Source of the DNA: Synechococcales cyanobacterium bin59.metabat.ball.084
GTDB lineage: Bacteria; Cyanobacteriota; Cyanobacteriia; Cyanobacteriales; Chamaesiphonaceae
Assembly: GCA_013297675.1 (NCBI GenBank)
Contig: JAAFHZ010000018.1
Coordinates: 1-47,417 of the forward strand
Length of the DNA stretch: 47,417 nucleotides
Direction of reading: 5' to 3'
The notes under the pieces are model-generated. The model was not told the origin of the DNA. It did not search any database and was given only the letters and a program-made list of their open reading frames with translations. How positions within the stretch are numbered: the stretch's first letter is position 1; every line of letters begins with the position of its first letter. Position numbers and translations under genes: made by a program. Positions 19,401 to 26,577 of the stretch are shown in pieces.

Positions 19401-21430
19401 AGATCTAGGGCTTCCCCGCCAAAAATCACTAAGCGTAGCGATAGTTTATCTGAAATATTAAAACCAGTCGCTACTCGCAGCAGTTGCCGAAAAGCCGAAG
19501 GGGTTTGGTTCAAAACCGTCACCTGTTCACGCTGCAACAGCTCCCAAAATTCTTGAGGCGATCGGCTCACTGCAAACGAAACAACTACTAATTTGCCGCC
19601 GTAGATCAACGCCCCCCAAATTTCCCACACCGAAAAGTCAAAAGCGTAAGAATGGAACATCGTCCATACATCCTGCCGATTTGGCTCAGCCAAACGATCG
19701 AAGTGATACCAATCTTCAGTCGCCTCAAACAACCGCCCCACATTACTGTGAGGAATCAGTACTCCTTTGGGCTTGCCGGTAGAGCCAGAGGTATAAATAA
19801 TGTACGCCAGATTATCAGGGGTGACTGGGCTAGGCAAATTGCTGGTGGGCTGTGCCGAAATCTTAGACCAATCTTGATCCAAGCAGACCAAAGCTCCAGC
19901 ATAAGCGGCAAAAGATCCGGCTAAATCTGCTGTAGTTAGCAGCACTGCGACTTGAGCATCTTCTAAAATATAAGCCAAGCGCTCTTCTGGATAAGTGGGA
20001 TCTAGCGGCACATAAGCTCCTCCCGCCTTCAAAATTCCCAATAAACCAACAATCATTTCTAGGGAACGTTCTACACTAATTCCCACCAAAGTCTCTGCTC
20101 CGACCTGGAGTGTTTGCAGATAATGAGCGACTTGATTAGCTCGATCGTTTAACTCGCCATAGGTAAGCTGCTGATTTTCAAATACCACTGCCACCGCCTG
20201 GGGCGCGAGAGCCACTTGCTCTTCAAATAGCTGATGGATACATTTACTTTGGGGATATGCCTGGAATGGCCTACGCTCCAAAAACTGCTCCAAAAACGGC
20301 TGTTGATCTGGGGGGGATTTTTTGCTGCGAGTCGTAATCCCCACCAAGTTGTTCTGAAAATGATTATTCAATTGATCGAGTACCACCTCATCAAAAACTT
20401 GAGGATTAAATACCGCCCCGCTGCTCTCGATCGCTATCAGTGTCCTCAAGTTATCCGAGTTACCCGCAAGCTGAATATTTGATTGTCTCAGTCGATCGAA
20501 CAGCGTTTCGCTGGCTACCTCATAAACTTCTCGATCAATAATTTTCATGTGGGGGTCATAATTTAAAACCAGTCTCACTAGCCCCAAAGCTGCGATCCAG
20601 TCTCCTTGCTGGGCTAAACCAATCACATCATACAAAATTCGATCGCCAAATAGCTTAATCCAAACTTGCTCCCCCTCATCATAAGCCTGGGCATATTCGG
20701 GATGCTGATCTACATAGCTGCGCTGTAGGCGATGACTATAGACCGCACCCACCAGCATCGCGGCAGATTTGCTAGACATATTCTGATCGCGAATTCGATA
20801 TTCAGAAACTATTTGATTGTGATAATAAATTGGAAACTGCTGAGCAATCCGCAGCAACAGATCAATATCTTCTAAAGCCCACAAATCCCGATTGTATCCC
20901 CCCACTGCTGCAAACGCACTACGCTGGAACATACAACAGGCGCTCTGTGTGCGATGTCGATCGGCCAAAATAGTCGCATAGCTGGCTGTCTCTGGCTGGT
21001 TAGCAAAAGTATTTTCGGTGATAAAGGAGCCATCCGCTCGCGCTAGTTGGTAGAGGTAACGCCCAAATACAAAGCCCGCCGGATGCTCTTGCATGGCCTG
21101 TAAGCCAATTTCTATAGCAGCAGGCAACAGACAATCATCACTGTCCAAAAAAACCAAATATTCCCCAGAACTGGCTTCTACACCTCTATTACGAGCAGCA
21201 GGCAGACCCTGGTTACTTTGATAAACGTATTTTACTGTTGAATATTTGGCACAAACTGTTTTTGTTTGATCAGTAGAACCATCGTCCACCACAATAATTT
21301 CACAACCAGAATGAGTTTGGTTATAAACACTATCAATGGCTTCTGGCAAATACTGAGCGCTATTGTACGCTGGAATAATCACAGAAATCATGACGTTGCT
21401 TGAACTATTTAATGATTTTTTCATGGTCAT
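13424..21430 (-). CDS. Hybrid megasynthase: GT2-A(Thr)-PCP-KS-AT(malonyl)-ACP-aminotransferase
   Basis: The product has 2668 residues in one frame. Residues 1-230 form a GT2 glycosyltransferase (SVIIPAYNS, VVDDGSTDQT, YLVFLDSDD, ALEDIDLLLR), followed by about 160 residues of helical linker. Adenylation is at about 395-905, with pocket D598, F599, W602, N641, I669, G671, M697, V705, H706, K897 (DFWNIGMVHK, threonine code). PCP Ser953. Ketosynthase at about 1048-1470 with Cys1219, His1355, His1395. Acyltransferase with GHSIG (Ser1666) and HAFH at 1762-1765, the malonyl-type motif. ACP Ser2002. A class-III-type PLP aminotransferase at about 2205-2615 with Lys2453, similar in placement to the McyE aminotransferase. 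The tail at 2636-2661 (GAKMGKDRDGNPAWF) looks like the linker that normally joins to a condensation domain. There is no KR, DH or ER, and no upstream C domain, so it can start a chain with free threonine. Confidence 0.96.
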   Translation of the reverse strand: MTMKKSLNSSSNVMISVIIPAYNSAQYLPEAIDSVYNQTHSGCEIIVVDDGSTDQTKTVCAKYSTVKYVYQSNQGLPAARNRGVEASSGEYLVFLDSDDCLLPAAIEIGLQAMQEHPAGFVFGRYLYQLARADGSFITENTFANQPETASYATILADRHRTQSACCMFQRSAFAAVGGYNRDLWALEDIDLLLRIAQQFPIYYHNQIVSEYRIRDQNMSSKSAAMLVGAVYSHRLQRSYVDQHPEYAQAYDEGEQVWIKLFGDRILYDVIGLAQQGDWIAALGLVRLVLNYDPHMKIIDREVYEVASETLFDRLRQSNIQLAGNSDNLRTLIAIESSGAVFNPQVFDEVVLDQLNNHFQNNLVGITTRSKKSPPDQQPFLEQFLERRPFQAYPQSKCIHQLFEEQVALAPQAVAVVFENQQLTYGELNDRANQVAHYLQTLQVGAETLVGISVERSLEMIVGLLGILKAGGAYVPLDPTYPEERLAYILEDAQVAVLLTTADLAGSFAAYAGALVCLDQDWSKISAQPTSNLPSPVTPDNLAYIIYTSGSTGKPKGVLIPHSNVGRLFEATEDWYHFDRLAEPNRQDVWTMFHSYAFDFSVWEIWGALIYGGKLVVVSFAVSRSPQEFWELLQREQVTVLNQTPSAFRQLLRVATGFNISDKLSLRLVIFGGEALDLQSLEPWFAKYGDVQPQLVNMYGITETTVHVTYRPIRSADLQENSGSVIGCPIPDLELYILDEERQPVGVGIAGEMYVGGAGVARGYWNRPELTAERFIQNPGQGKSAKLYKTGDLARYLPNGDIEYLGRIDHQVKLRGFRIELGEIEAVINQHPLVEEAVVMVREDQPGDQRLVAYLVTNTGVALNIAELRESLKQQLPDYMVPAALMTVESIPLTTNGKADRSALPQPANLASDQANFVAAGNSIEETLTEIWAEILQLDQVGVADNFFDLGGNSLLGLRVIAQIQERFELQVSVVRLYQYSTIRSMGQYLAKAIPSGVAPTSIGSSGVQEIRGMRGEKELSSSPGLFSQVGEKGGQSTKVDVSNRNSGNAGVAVIGMVGRFPGANSVDELWENLCAGREAITFFEKEEISGIVDPVLLDDPNYVRAKGVLAGAELFDAGFFQISAREAEMMDPQARIFLELAHQALENAGYVVEDDNKIGVYAGAADNTYFEKHLSGRSDLLDRFGEFQTHLVNDRDYLSTKASYKLNLKGPSISISTACSTSLVAIIQAYQGLLNHQCDVALAGGVSIMPPQNTGYLYQEGSIFTPDGHCRPFDAKAQGTSFNNGAGIVVLKRLEEAIADGDRVYAVIKGVGINNDGSDKVSFTAPSISGQMGAILQAQQEAGIDPASISYIEAHGTATPIGDPIEVEALTQAFRTKTAAKQFCGIGSIKSNLGHLTAAAGVAGFIKTVLALYHRQIPPSINFDRPNPYIDFANSPFYVNSQLRDWAATETPRRAGVSSFGGGGTNAHVILEESLQAIPSSPSRPYQLLLLSGKTAAAIEQLTTDLQEYLQSHPGLDLADIAYTLQQGRKTYNYRRFVVCDNSAAAVENLGKLPPHLTNTHHQDQPSPDVVFMFPGQGSQYVNMGLNLYRQEAVFQQAIDSCAEILQPLLEQDIRELIYPEITQLANSQLLEQTRYTQPALFTIEYALAKLWQSWGIQPQAMVGHSIGEFVAACLAGVFSLADALQLVAARGKLMWELPAGSMLSVRMPVAELASRLPSDLLIAAINSRSLCVVSGTTAAIEQLQQVLTAEEVVCKLLHTSHAFHSGMMEPIVAPFAQLVGSISLSPPQIPFVSTTTATWITNEQATDPNYWAAHLRQPVRFADAVQTIWQHNPSFVLLEVGPRQVLSTLARQQATVPLQSEDLPRQTAIASQGNSSEEYQDWQSLMQAIGQLWLAGVTIDWQKFYTSEHRQRLPLPTYPFEKQRFWIEPARTATNYPATVKTIIPPQNSFNNSIMPAPSSTPETRSIRLMPLVAAVLQDTAGVEICEADHRSTFLELGLDSLSLTQVALALKKKFQVPVTFRQLLEEYSTLATLVQLIDQELPPDAFPAPLAATMVEVESSPLPTASPISAPLPTITSNLPINPVNIHSGSAIESLVQQQLQIMARQLELLGGKGAPTPVAIAPFPSQPASATGSNFNGNGKLSKPAAENLEVQPVKAPAPGTKINRSFDHSLTTEQQAILQQIIARYVSRTAKSKQQAQEHRCYLADPRTVSGFTPWLKEMVYPIVTNRAQGSRLWDEDGNEYIDLTNGFGLNFFGWSPDFVTDALKAQLDKGIEIGPQTALAGKVAKMITEFTGMERVAFCNTGSEAVMAAFRIARTVSGRDRVVIFADSYHGTFDEVLVRGGANLKSFPAASGLMPAVFENILVLEYGSDTALATIREYADEIAAVIVEPIQSRHPQLQPREFLQELRKITAASEIALIFDEVVNGFRVAPGGAQEFYGIRADIATYGKVVGGGLPIGILTGSSKYMDALDGGFWQFGDDSIPEVGVTFFAGTFVRHPLALAAVEAVLTKLKAGGAELQVSLANKAKYLVNELTNHFKLVGAPINVEYCSSFFYLTFPPSEAYGSLLYYLLREKGIHIWEFRPCFLTLAHSDEDIEQILWAFKVCLAEVQSAGFLSCSGNALVVNKNLPPQPGAKMGKDRDGNPAWFIADPERAGKYLQIEVYG
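18317..18421. repeat. Palindromic cyanobacterial-type repeat inside the PCP-KS linker
   Basis: The segment holds two perfect inverted repeats: CTTCTCCC (18335-18342) with GGGAGAAG (18349-18356), and GGGGGATGAGG (18362-18372) with CCTCATCCCCC (18389-18399). It resembles the dispersed C-rich palindromes common between cyanobacterial genes, and a relative lies at 33021-33060. Here it is in frame within the megasynthase and encodes residues of about 1004-1038 (REKELSSSPG-type low-complexity linker). Confidence 0.75.
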
Positions 21431-21594
21431 AAGTTATGATTTTCAACATTCACAACCCAACGAACTTGTAGCTAGCAATTGGGAGAGTAGCGAAGCAAAG
21501 ATATTAGTGAGCAATTGAAACGACATCGCTATCAAGTAATTCAGCTTCTTCGCCATTATACCAAAAATTTCGCCCACAGTCTCTCTCCCATTAA

Positions 21595-22326
21595 CTAATA
21601 AGCTCCTTCTGCGGATAAAACAACCTTAATTGATTTTAGTAGAATTTTGATGTCTAGCCAAATAGACCAGTTTTTGATGTATTCAATATCAAGCTCAATT
21701 ACTCGATCGAAGTTCACCACATTCGATCGACCGGAAACCTGCCAGAGGCCAGTAATTCCGGGGAGAACTTCATATCTGAAAAAATAATGGTCAGCAAAGT
21801 TGCTCACGTCTCGCATGTTGAAGGGTCGAGGACCAACTAAACTCATCTCTCCCCGGATGACATTAATCATCTGAGGCAGTTCATCTAGGCTAGAACGACG
21901 CAACAGTCTGCCAAAACGGGTAATCCGAGGATCATTCTTGATTTTGAAGCTAACTCCGTCTTTAACTTCATTGAGGTGTTCTAGACTGTGCTGTAACTTC
22001 TCTGCATCGCTTTGCATCGTGCGAAACTTCCAGATCTTAAATTTTTTACCATGAAACCCCATCCGAGTTTCTTTGTAAAACACTGCACCAGGAGAATCGA
22101 GTTTGATCACCATGGCTATTAATAAGTACAGAGGAGCGAACAGCACAATAAAAAAAGCTGCCAAACAAAAATCCATCAACCTCTTGATAAAATAGCCTTT
22201 AGCCACATTGGCAATATCATATAGCACATCCCACCGTAGACCTTTGGTTAGAAGCGATTTTTGTAATCGGATAGCTTTAATTACTTTGTATCTAGAAAAT
22301 TTGGTAGATGAATAAGATTGCATCAT
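21595..22326 (-). CDS. Undecaprenyl-phosphate sugar-phosphate transferase (bacterial sugar transferase, initiating enzyme)
   Basis: This protein of 243-260 residues (depending on start) begins a lipid-linked saccharide by moving a sugar-1-phosphate from a nucleotide sugar to undecaprenyl phosphate. Family marks: one membrane helix (RLMDFCLAAFFIVLFAPLYL, re-entrant in solved relatives), then IKLDSPGAVFYKETRMG, KIWKFRTM, RRSSLDELPQMINV, GEMSLVGPRP and LPGITGLWQVSGRS. The longer multi-helix N-terminal domain of WbaP/WcaJ-type enzymes is absent, so it is the short PglC-like monotopic type with an added ~50-residue N-terminus. The longest frame starts at a TTG at 22377; the ATG at 22326 (MMQSYSS) is a better start, although the ribosome site is weak. 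It precedes the megasynthase gene by 164 bp. Confidence 0.93.
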   Translation of the reverse strand: MMQSYSSTKFSRYKVIKAIRLQKSLLTKGLRWDVLYDIANVAKGYFIKRLMDFCLAAFFIVLFAPLYLLIAMVIKLDSPGAVFYKETRMGFHGKKFKIWKFRTMQSDAEKLQHSLEHLNEVKDGVSFKIKNDPRITRFGRLLRRSSLDELPQMINVIRGEMSLVGPRPFNMRDVSNFADHYFFRYEVLPGITGLWQVSGRSNVVNFDRVIELDIEYIKNWSIWLDIKILLKSIKVVLSAEGAY

Positions 22327-23214
22327 GGCATGATACCTAATTGTCTCTATAATAGTTTTAAAAAACGCCAAAAACAACTACTAAGACATAAACTATGAAT
22401 AATTCTTTAAGGCCATGCCAATTAAAAGCCTTTAAAGAAGCCTTTGCCTGTCAATTTCAGTCATAAAAATAGTGATGTTTTAAACTGATCCTGAAAAAGT
22501 AGTGTTTTCTTTGCACGCTATAATTATTAGCCGAAGTAGTCTTGTGCTGTCAATAGACAATAACAGATTGCGACTTTTTACGTAGACTATTATCCTGAGC
22601 CAATCCAGAGGTCTTCAGGCTACTATAAACAACAGGTGATCAAGGTAACTACTAAGAATTTAAAAAATGTAAAGTAGAATCAGGGCAAAGTCAGACTCAG
22701 AATAAAGATGGGTTGAATAGACGCTCTGAAAATGGCCATGAAAAATTTCTTCTGGTACCTACCTTTGCCCAAACATGGCAGCCACTTGTCATGAAGCCCT
22801 CTCTCCGTAAGGACTCAGGGCTAAATCTTAAAATCACACAGTACTCAGACTTCAGCCAATAAAATCCACCCTATCCTCATACTATTTAATTTTTGGATGC
22901 TATTCATGACTACAGATCTGTTTTTCGAGTGATTCGCATCCTTTGCTTTTTGTGACTACACCTTTGTCTTGATGTGAGCTAAATCACAATTACTCTGGCC
23001 AGTAAAACAGTCACTGACAAATTTCAATAATTATGCAGGTACGTCTAGCTCAAAGGCATCTGGACTTTATCCTGACAAGAATAGTTCCTATTTAGATTTA
23101 ACCTCAGCAATTTGGCTCGATTTTTTTGTTGAAAATATTAAATAATTCAGTACTTTACCAAAAAGCGCTGCTGAATCAAGACTACAGGGACTCTCTTGGC
23201 TGATAGAAGCAATC
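22327..23214. other. Long non-coding gap inside the glycoconjugate block
   Basis: The gap is 888 bp with no supportable gene in any frame. It divides the minus-strand block into an upstream set (28026-24552 side) and a downstream set starting with the sugar transferase, so it probably holds a promoter and the 5' leader for the assembly-line genes. A short inverted repeat AGCCCT (22795-22800) and AGGGCT (22817-22822) lies in it. I recognise no RNA family or mobile element. Confidence 0.4.
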
Positions 23215-24552
23215 TCAGTTCATCTCATAAGCACCAATATCGTGCTTGGAGCCTACTGGTCGAGTTCTCCCGGTAAAGTCAGTAGGAGCGGCATTGATCG
23301 ATGTTCCGGCATTAATGGCCGGACTTTTGGCTTGGAGACGAAAGTTTGCTGCGCTCGCCGCGCCCCCGACAATCGCAGGATTTACAAATAATGGTGAAAC
23401 ATTCATCACATTGTGTTTACCCAAGGTGCCACTCGATTTGCCAGAGCCAAAGAAAATCGTGCCGTTATAGGATAAGTTATAATCCCAAATATTATCGGCA
23501 GAATAGTCATTGACAAAGGTTTTCTTCGATCGATCTGCCCCATAGGCAATGTTGTTATAAAATTGCACGTTAGAACTAAAAAAAGCACTGAGTTCACCAT
23601 TAGTAGTACCATGCAAGTTACGAGATTTCAGGTTCTTAAAAGCAGTATTGTTTCTTACCACCACATTATCACTTTGAAATACATGGATTCCCCTCCCACC
23701 ATTATCAAACACGATATTGTTTTCCACCAAAGTAGCCGCATTATACTTGGGTAACTTCTTTTGACCTTGGGTATGACGAAAATCATCAATAATAATGCCG
23801 TTACCATCGGTAACAGTGCCATCTGCTTTGGCTCGCTTGTTTTCGTTAGAAAAAGAAACATTTCCTCTGATGATATTATGGAAACCCGGTTTAGAATCAA
23901 ACGGCACTGCTTGATAAATAGAGATGCCACTACATAAAAAAGGCGATCGAAAAGAATTGCGATAAATAATATTGCCTTCTATATGTAAATAGTCAGTTTC
24001 CTGGCCAGATACGCCCCCACAGCCAGAATCATGTATTTCGTTTTTAAAAATTTGGGTGTGATGATTGCCACTACCGACATGGATGCCTGAGCCATCTACT
24101 GTAGAAGTGATTTCAAATCCCGTGATTTTGATATAGTTCCCCTCAATTTTAAAAGTGCCATCCTGGGTGCCTTTAATCAAGGGCTTATGACCAGGAAAAG
24201 CCTGAAACGATATGGGGTGACTAGCAGTACCAGATTGCTTAACGGTGATGTTTTCGAGGTAAATGCCATTTTTAACGTAGATGGTATCGCCAGCACTTAT
24301 TTGCTCATTAGCCCTATTGATTGTTTTGAAGGCTAGTTTCTCCGATCGGCCATTATTAGCATCATTGCCTTTCGATGTATCTACATAGTATTTGGTACCA
24401 GCAAACTTACTATCAGCTATTTTTGCTGCTGATAAATCCTCAGGATTAGTCGGGTTGTTTTGCCCCGGAGTCATGTTTTGGAGTGCGTACCCGCCAACGA
24501 GCAAGAAAGCTACAATTAAAGCTGGTTGTTGATAATAGCTGTGTTTAACCAT
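23215..24552 (-). CDS. Secreted right-handed beta-helix protein (choice-of-anchor Q type)
   Basis: The 445-residue protein starts with a short N-terminal hydrophobic segment (PALIVAFLLVGGYAL) that is a signal peptide or anchor. It continues with KYYVDTSKGNDANNGRSEKL, the usual entry to PL9/DUF1565-like beta-helices, and repeated turns such as YIKITGFEI, HTQIFKNEIHDS, LHIEGNIIYRNS, NIIRGNVSFSNEN, VENNIVFDNG and VVVRNNTAFKNL. The end, SPAINAGTSINAAPTDFTGR and DIGAYEMN, is the choice-of-anchor-Q pattern. Beta-helix proteins in polysaccharide loci are often lyases, epimerases or acetyltransferases acting on the exported polymer, or structural binders. Catalytic residues cannot be assigned here. 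It lies 12 bp downstream of the WecG-like gene. Confidence 0.87.
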   Translation of the reverse strand: MVKHSYYQQPALIVAFLLVGGYALQNMTPGQNNPTNPEDLSAAKIADSKFAGTKYYVDTSKGNDANNGRSEKLAFKTINRANEQISAGDTIYVKNGIYLENITVKQSGTASHPISFQAFPGHKPLIKGTQDGTFKIEGNYIKITGFEITSTVDGSGIHVGSGNHHTQIFKNEIHDSGCGGVSGQETDYLHIEGNIIYRNSFRSPFLCSGISIYQAVPFDSKPGFHNIIRGNVSFSNENKRAKADGTVTDGNGIIIDDFRHTQGQKKLPKYNAATLVENNIVFDNGGRGIHVFQSDNVVVRNNTAFKNLKSRNLHGTTNGELSAFFSSNVQFYNNIAYGADRSKKTFVNDYSADNIWDYNLSYNGTIFFGSGKSSGTLGKHNVMNVSPLFVNPAIVGGAASAANFRLQAKSPAINAGTSINAAPTDFTGRTRPVGSKHDIGAYEMN

Positions 24553-24564
24553 AACAGAAAATTA

Positions 24565-25344
24565 CTATGAGAAACGACTTTTGATCAATTGCATTAAAAA
24601 GAAAGCTACAAAGCGAGGATTATGTTTAAAATAGCGTTTCCATAAACGCCTTGGTTCCATCAAAAGTCTAAACAACCACTCTAAACCGGCTTTCTGCATC
24701 CAACTTGGAGCTTGCTTAATCCGTCCAGAATGGAAATCAAAGGCAGCCCCAACCCCCAACATAACAGCCGGTATCCGTCCGCGATGTTCTGACATCCAAA
24801 TTTCTTGACGAGGACAGCCAATACCCACAAATAGAATACGCGCTCCAGAGTCCACAATTTGTTTGGTGTAGGCTTCATCTTCTTCCTTGGTCACTGGCCT
24901 AAATGGCGGAGAAATTTGGCAGACAATATCGATCGCCGGAAACTTGTTTTGCAAAAATGCGGTAAAAGCTACGAGGCTTTCGGTGGTGCCACCATAGAGG
25001 GCGATCGGCAAGTTCACTCGGGCTGCTGCTTCACAAACAGTTAAGGTAAGCGTTGGTCCACAAACTCGCGTTGCATTTTTTACCCCTAAACCCCGCAGAC
25101 CCCACACCAAAGGCATCCCGTCAGGAGTCACCAAATCTGCGCTATTGACTACATCAGCAAATTTAGGGCTATCATATGTCTCCATAGTCATATGCACATT
25201 AGAAGCACAAACATAGGCACTTTTGGCTGCTTTAGCTCCTGCAATGATTCTCTCAGTAGCATCATCATAGGTGGTAGCATCTACTCTCATCCCGACAATA
25301 TATCGATATTGTAGAATGGGCATATGTGCAAACTGCAATTCCAT
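24565..25344 (-). CDS. WecG/TagA/CpsF family glycosyltransferase (GT26)
   Basis: This 259-residue protein belongs to the family that adds ManNAc, ManNAcA or a related sugar to a lipid-linked first sugar. Signatures are CASNVHMTMETYDSP, ADLVTPDGMPLVWGLRGLG, RVCGPTLTLTVCEAAA, IALYGGTTESL and FVGIGCPRQEIWM, followed by VGAAFDFHSGRIKQAP and GLEWLFRLLMEPRRLWKRY. The last two are the classic C-terminal signature. The length is normal. It probably adds the second sugar after the initiating transferase at 21595. It is 51 bp downstream of a GT4 gene and 12 bp upstream of the beta-helix gene. ATG 25344 is used; Met8 is a possible alternative. Confidence 0.94.
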   Translation of the reverse strand: MELQFAHMPILQYRYIVGMRVDATTYDDATERIIAGAKAAKSAYVCASNVHMTMETYDSPKFADVVNSADLVTPDGMPLVWGLRGLGVKNATRVCGPTLTLTVCEAAARVNLPIALYGGTTESLVAFTAFLQNKFPAIDIVCQISPPFRPVTKEEDEAYTKQIVDSGARILFVGIGCPRQEIWMSEHRGRIPAVMLGVGAAFDFHSGRIKQAPSWMQKAGLEWLFRLLMEPRRLWKRYFKHNPRFVAFFLMQLIKSRFS

Positions 25345-25395
25345 TAGGTATGCTACTCCATCATTAAGTTTAGATCAATGCCATTTATTATCACA

Positions 25396-26577
25396 TTATT
25401 TTTTCTGGATAGCTGAAGCATAAAGCTCAGCAAGGGATTCCATGTAATTATGGATACTTAAATCTTTCACGCTGTTGCGACCGGCTGCTCCCAAAGATAA
25501 GCGCAAAGATTCATCTCTAATGAGAGATTCCATCGCTTTCACCAACTGGTCTTGGCTACCCGGTTCTACCAGCAAGCCATTTTGATGATCGATAATTACT
25601 TCTGGAATACCGCCTACTGGGGTCACAATTACCGGTAAACCCCAAGCCATCGATTCCAACATCGACATGGGCAGTCCTTCGTTATAAGAGGGCAACACAA
25701 AGGCATCAGCGGTAGCCAGCAGTTTATCTCGCTGTTCAGTATCTAGCCAATCTAGAATGGTGATTTTATCGGTAAGGTCTAAATCCGCAATGAGTTGATT
25801 GGCCGCCACTAAGTCACCATTGCCTGCCATCACTAGCTCTACATTCTGTCGATCGGCTGCTGACAAGACTGCAAAAGCATTGATTAGGTCAAAAGCACCT
25901 TTGTCCTGCTTAGGAAAAGACATCAAAGATTGAGCAATATCTAAAGCTCCACCGCGCTTGCCAATGCGCCCCAAGAAAATAAACTTCAGATGCTGGCGAC
26001 CTTCCCGATAGGGAGTATTAGATGGCAGATCTACTGGGTTGTATAGTACCGATACCCTGCTACGCTCAAGAGCGAATTCGTGAGAGTAATATTCTTGCCA
26101 GCTTTTGGATAAGACTATAATTCTGCATTTGCTAAAGAGCGAAATCAAGATGTTTTTTACAAACTGGGGCAATCCGGCATAGAACTCTCGATAGGTAGCT
26201 CCATGGGCATGAAGAATAATTGATTGATGGAAAAAAGTAGCAATAAATACCAAGATTGACTTCCTTAATGTGCTGCCACGTTCAGAAAAATGAATATGGA
26301 TAATATCAACATCTCTGCGGAGGATATTCACCACCAGGCTTTGAATGGCTTGACAAAACAACAGAATATTATGAGCTGTTGAGCCTTGCCCGATCGTTGC
26401 TACATGCTTGATTTGAAGCTGTCTTGGGGCATTATTAATAATCAGTCTTTCAACTGAAGTCACCCCACCTTTGACATCCAAGCCGGTGCCAAACATCAGT
26501 ATTTTAATAATTGAATTGTGTTTTTGAGTAAGCATTATATTTGATTTTATAAATTTTTTAAATCTCTTCGAGCACAT
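25396..26577 (-). CDS. Glycosyltransferase family 4 (GT4)
   Basis: This is a 393-residue GT-B retaining glycosyltransferase. The N-terminal acceptor half has FGTGLDVKGGVTSVERLI, IIHIHFSERGSTLRKS and IILHAHGATYREF. The C-terminal half has LKFIFLGRIGKRGGALDIAQ and ADAFVLPSYNEGLPMSMLES, which holds the E-x7-E motif, and then AWGLPVIVTPVGGIPEVI and QNGLLVEPG. The frame from ATG 26577 overlaps the O-antigen ligase gene by 20 nt; a second ATG at 26535 (MLTQKHNS) would leave a short gap and is about equally likely, since neither has a clear ribosome site. It is part of the lipid-linked repeat-unit assembly set. Confidence 0.93.
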   Translation of the reverse strand: MCSKRFKKFIKSNIMLTQKHNSIIKILMFGTGLDVKGGVTSVERLIINNAPRQLQIKHVATIGQGSTAHNILLFCQAIQSLVVNILRRDVDIIHIHFSERGSTLRKSILVFIATFFHQSIILHAHGATYREFYAGLPQFVKNILISLFSKCRIIVLSKSWQEYYSHEFALERSRVSVLYNPVDLPSNTPYREGRQHLKFIFLGRIGKRGGALDIAQSLMSFPKQDKGAFDLINAFAVLSAADRQNVELVMAGNGDLVAANQLIADLDLTDKITILDWLDTEQRDKLLATADAFVLPSYNEGLPMSMLESMAWGLPVIVTPVGGIPEVIIDHQNGLLVEPGSQDQLVKAMESLIRDESLRLSLGAAGRNSVKDLSIHNYMESLAELYASAIQKK

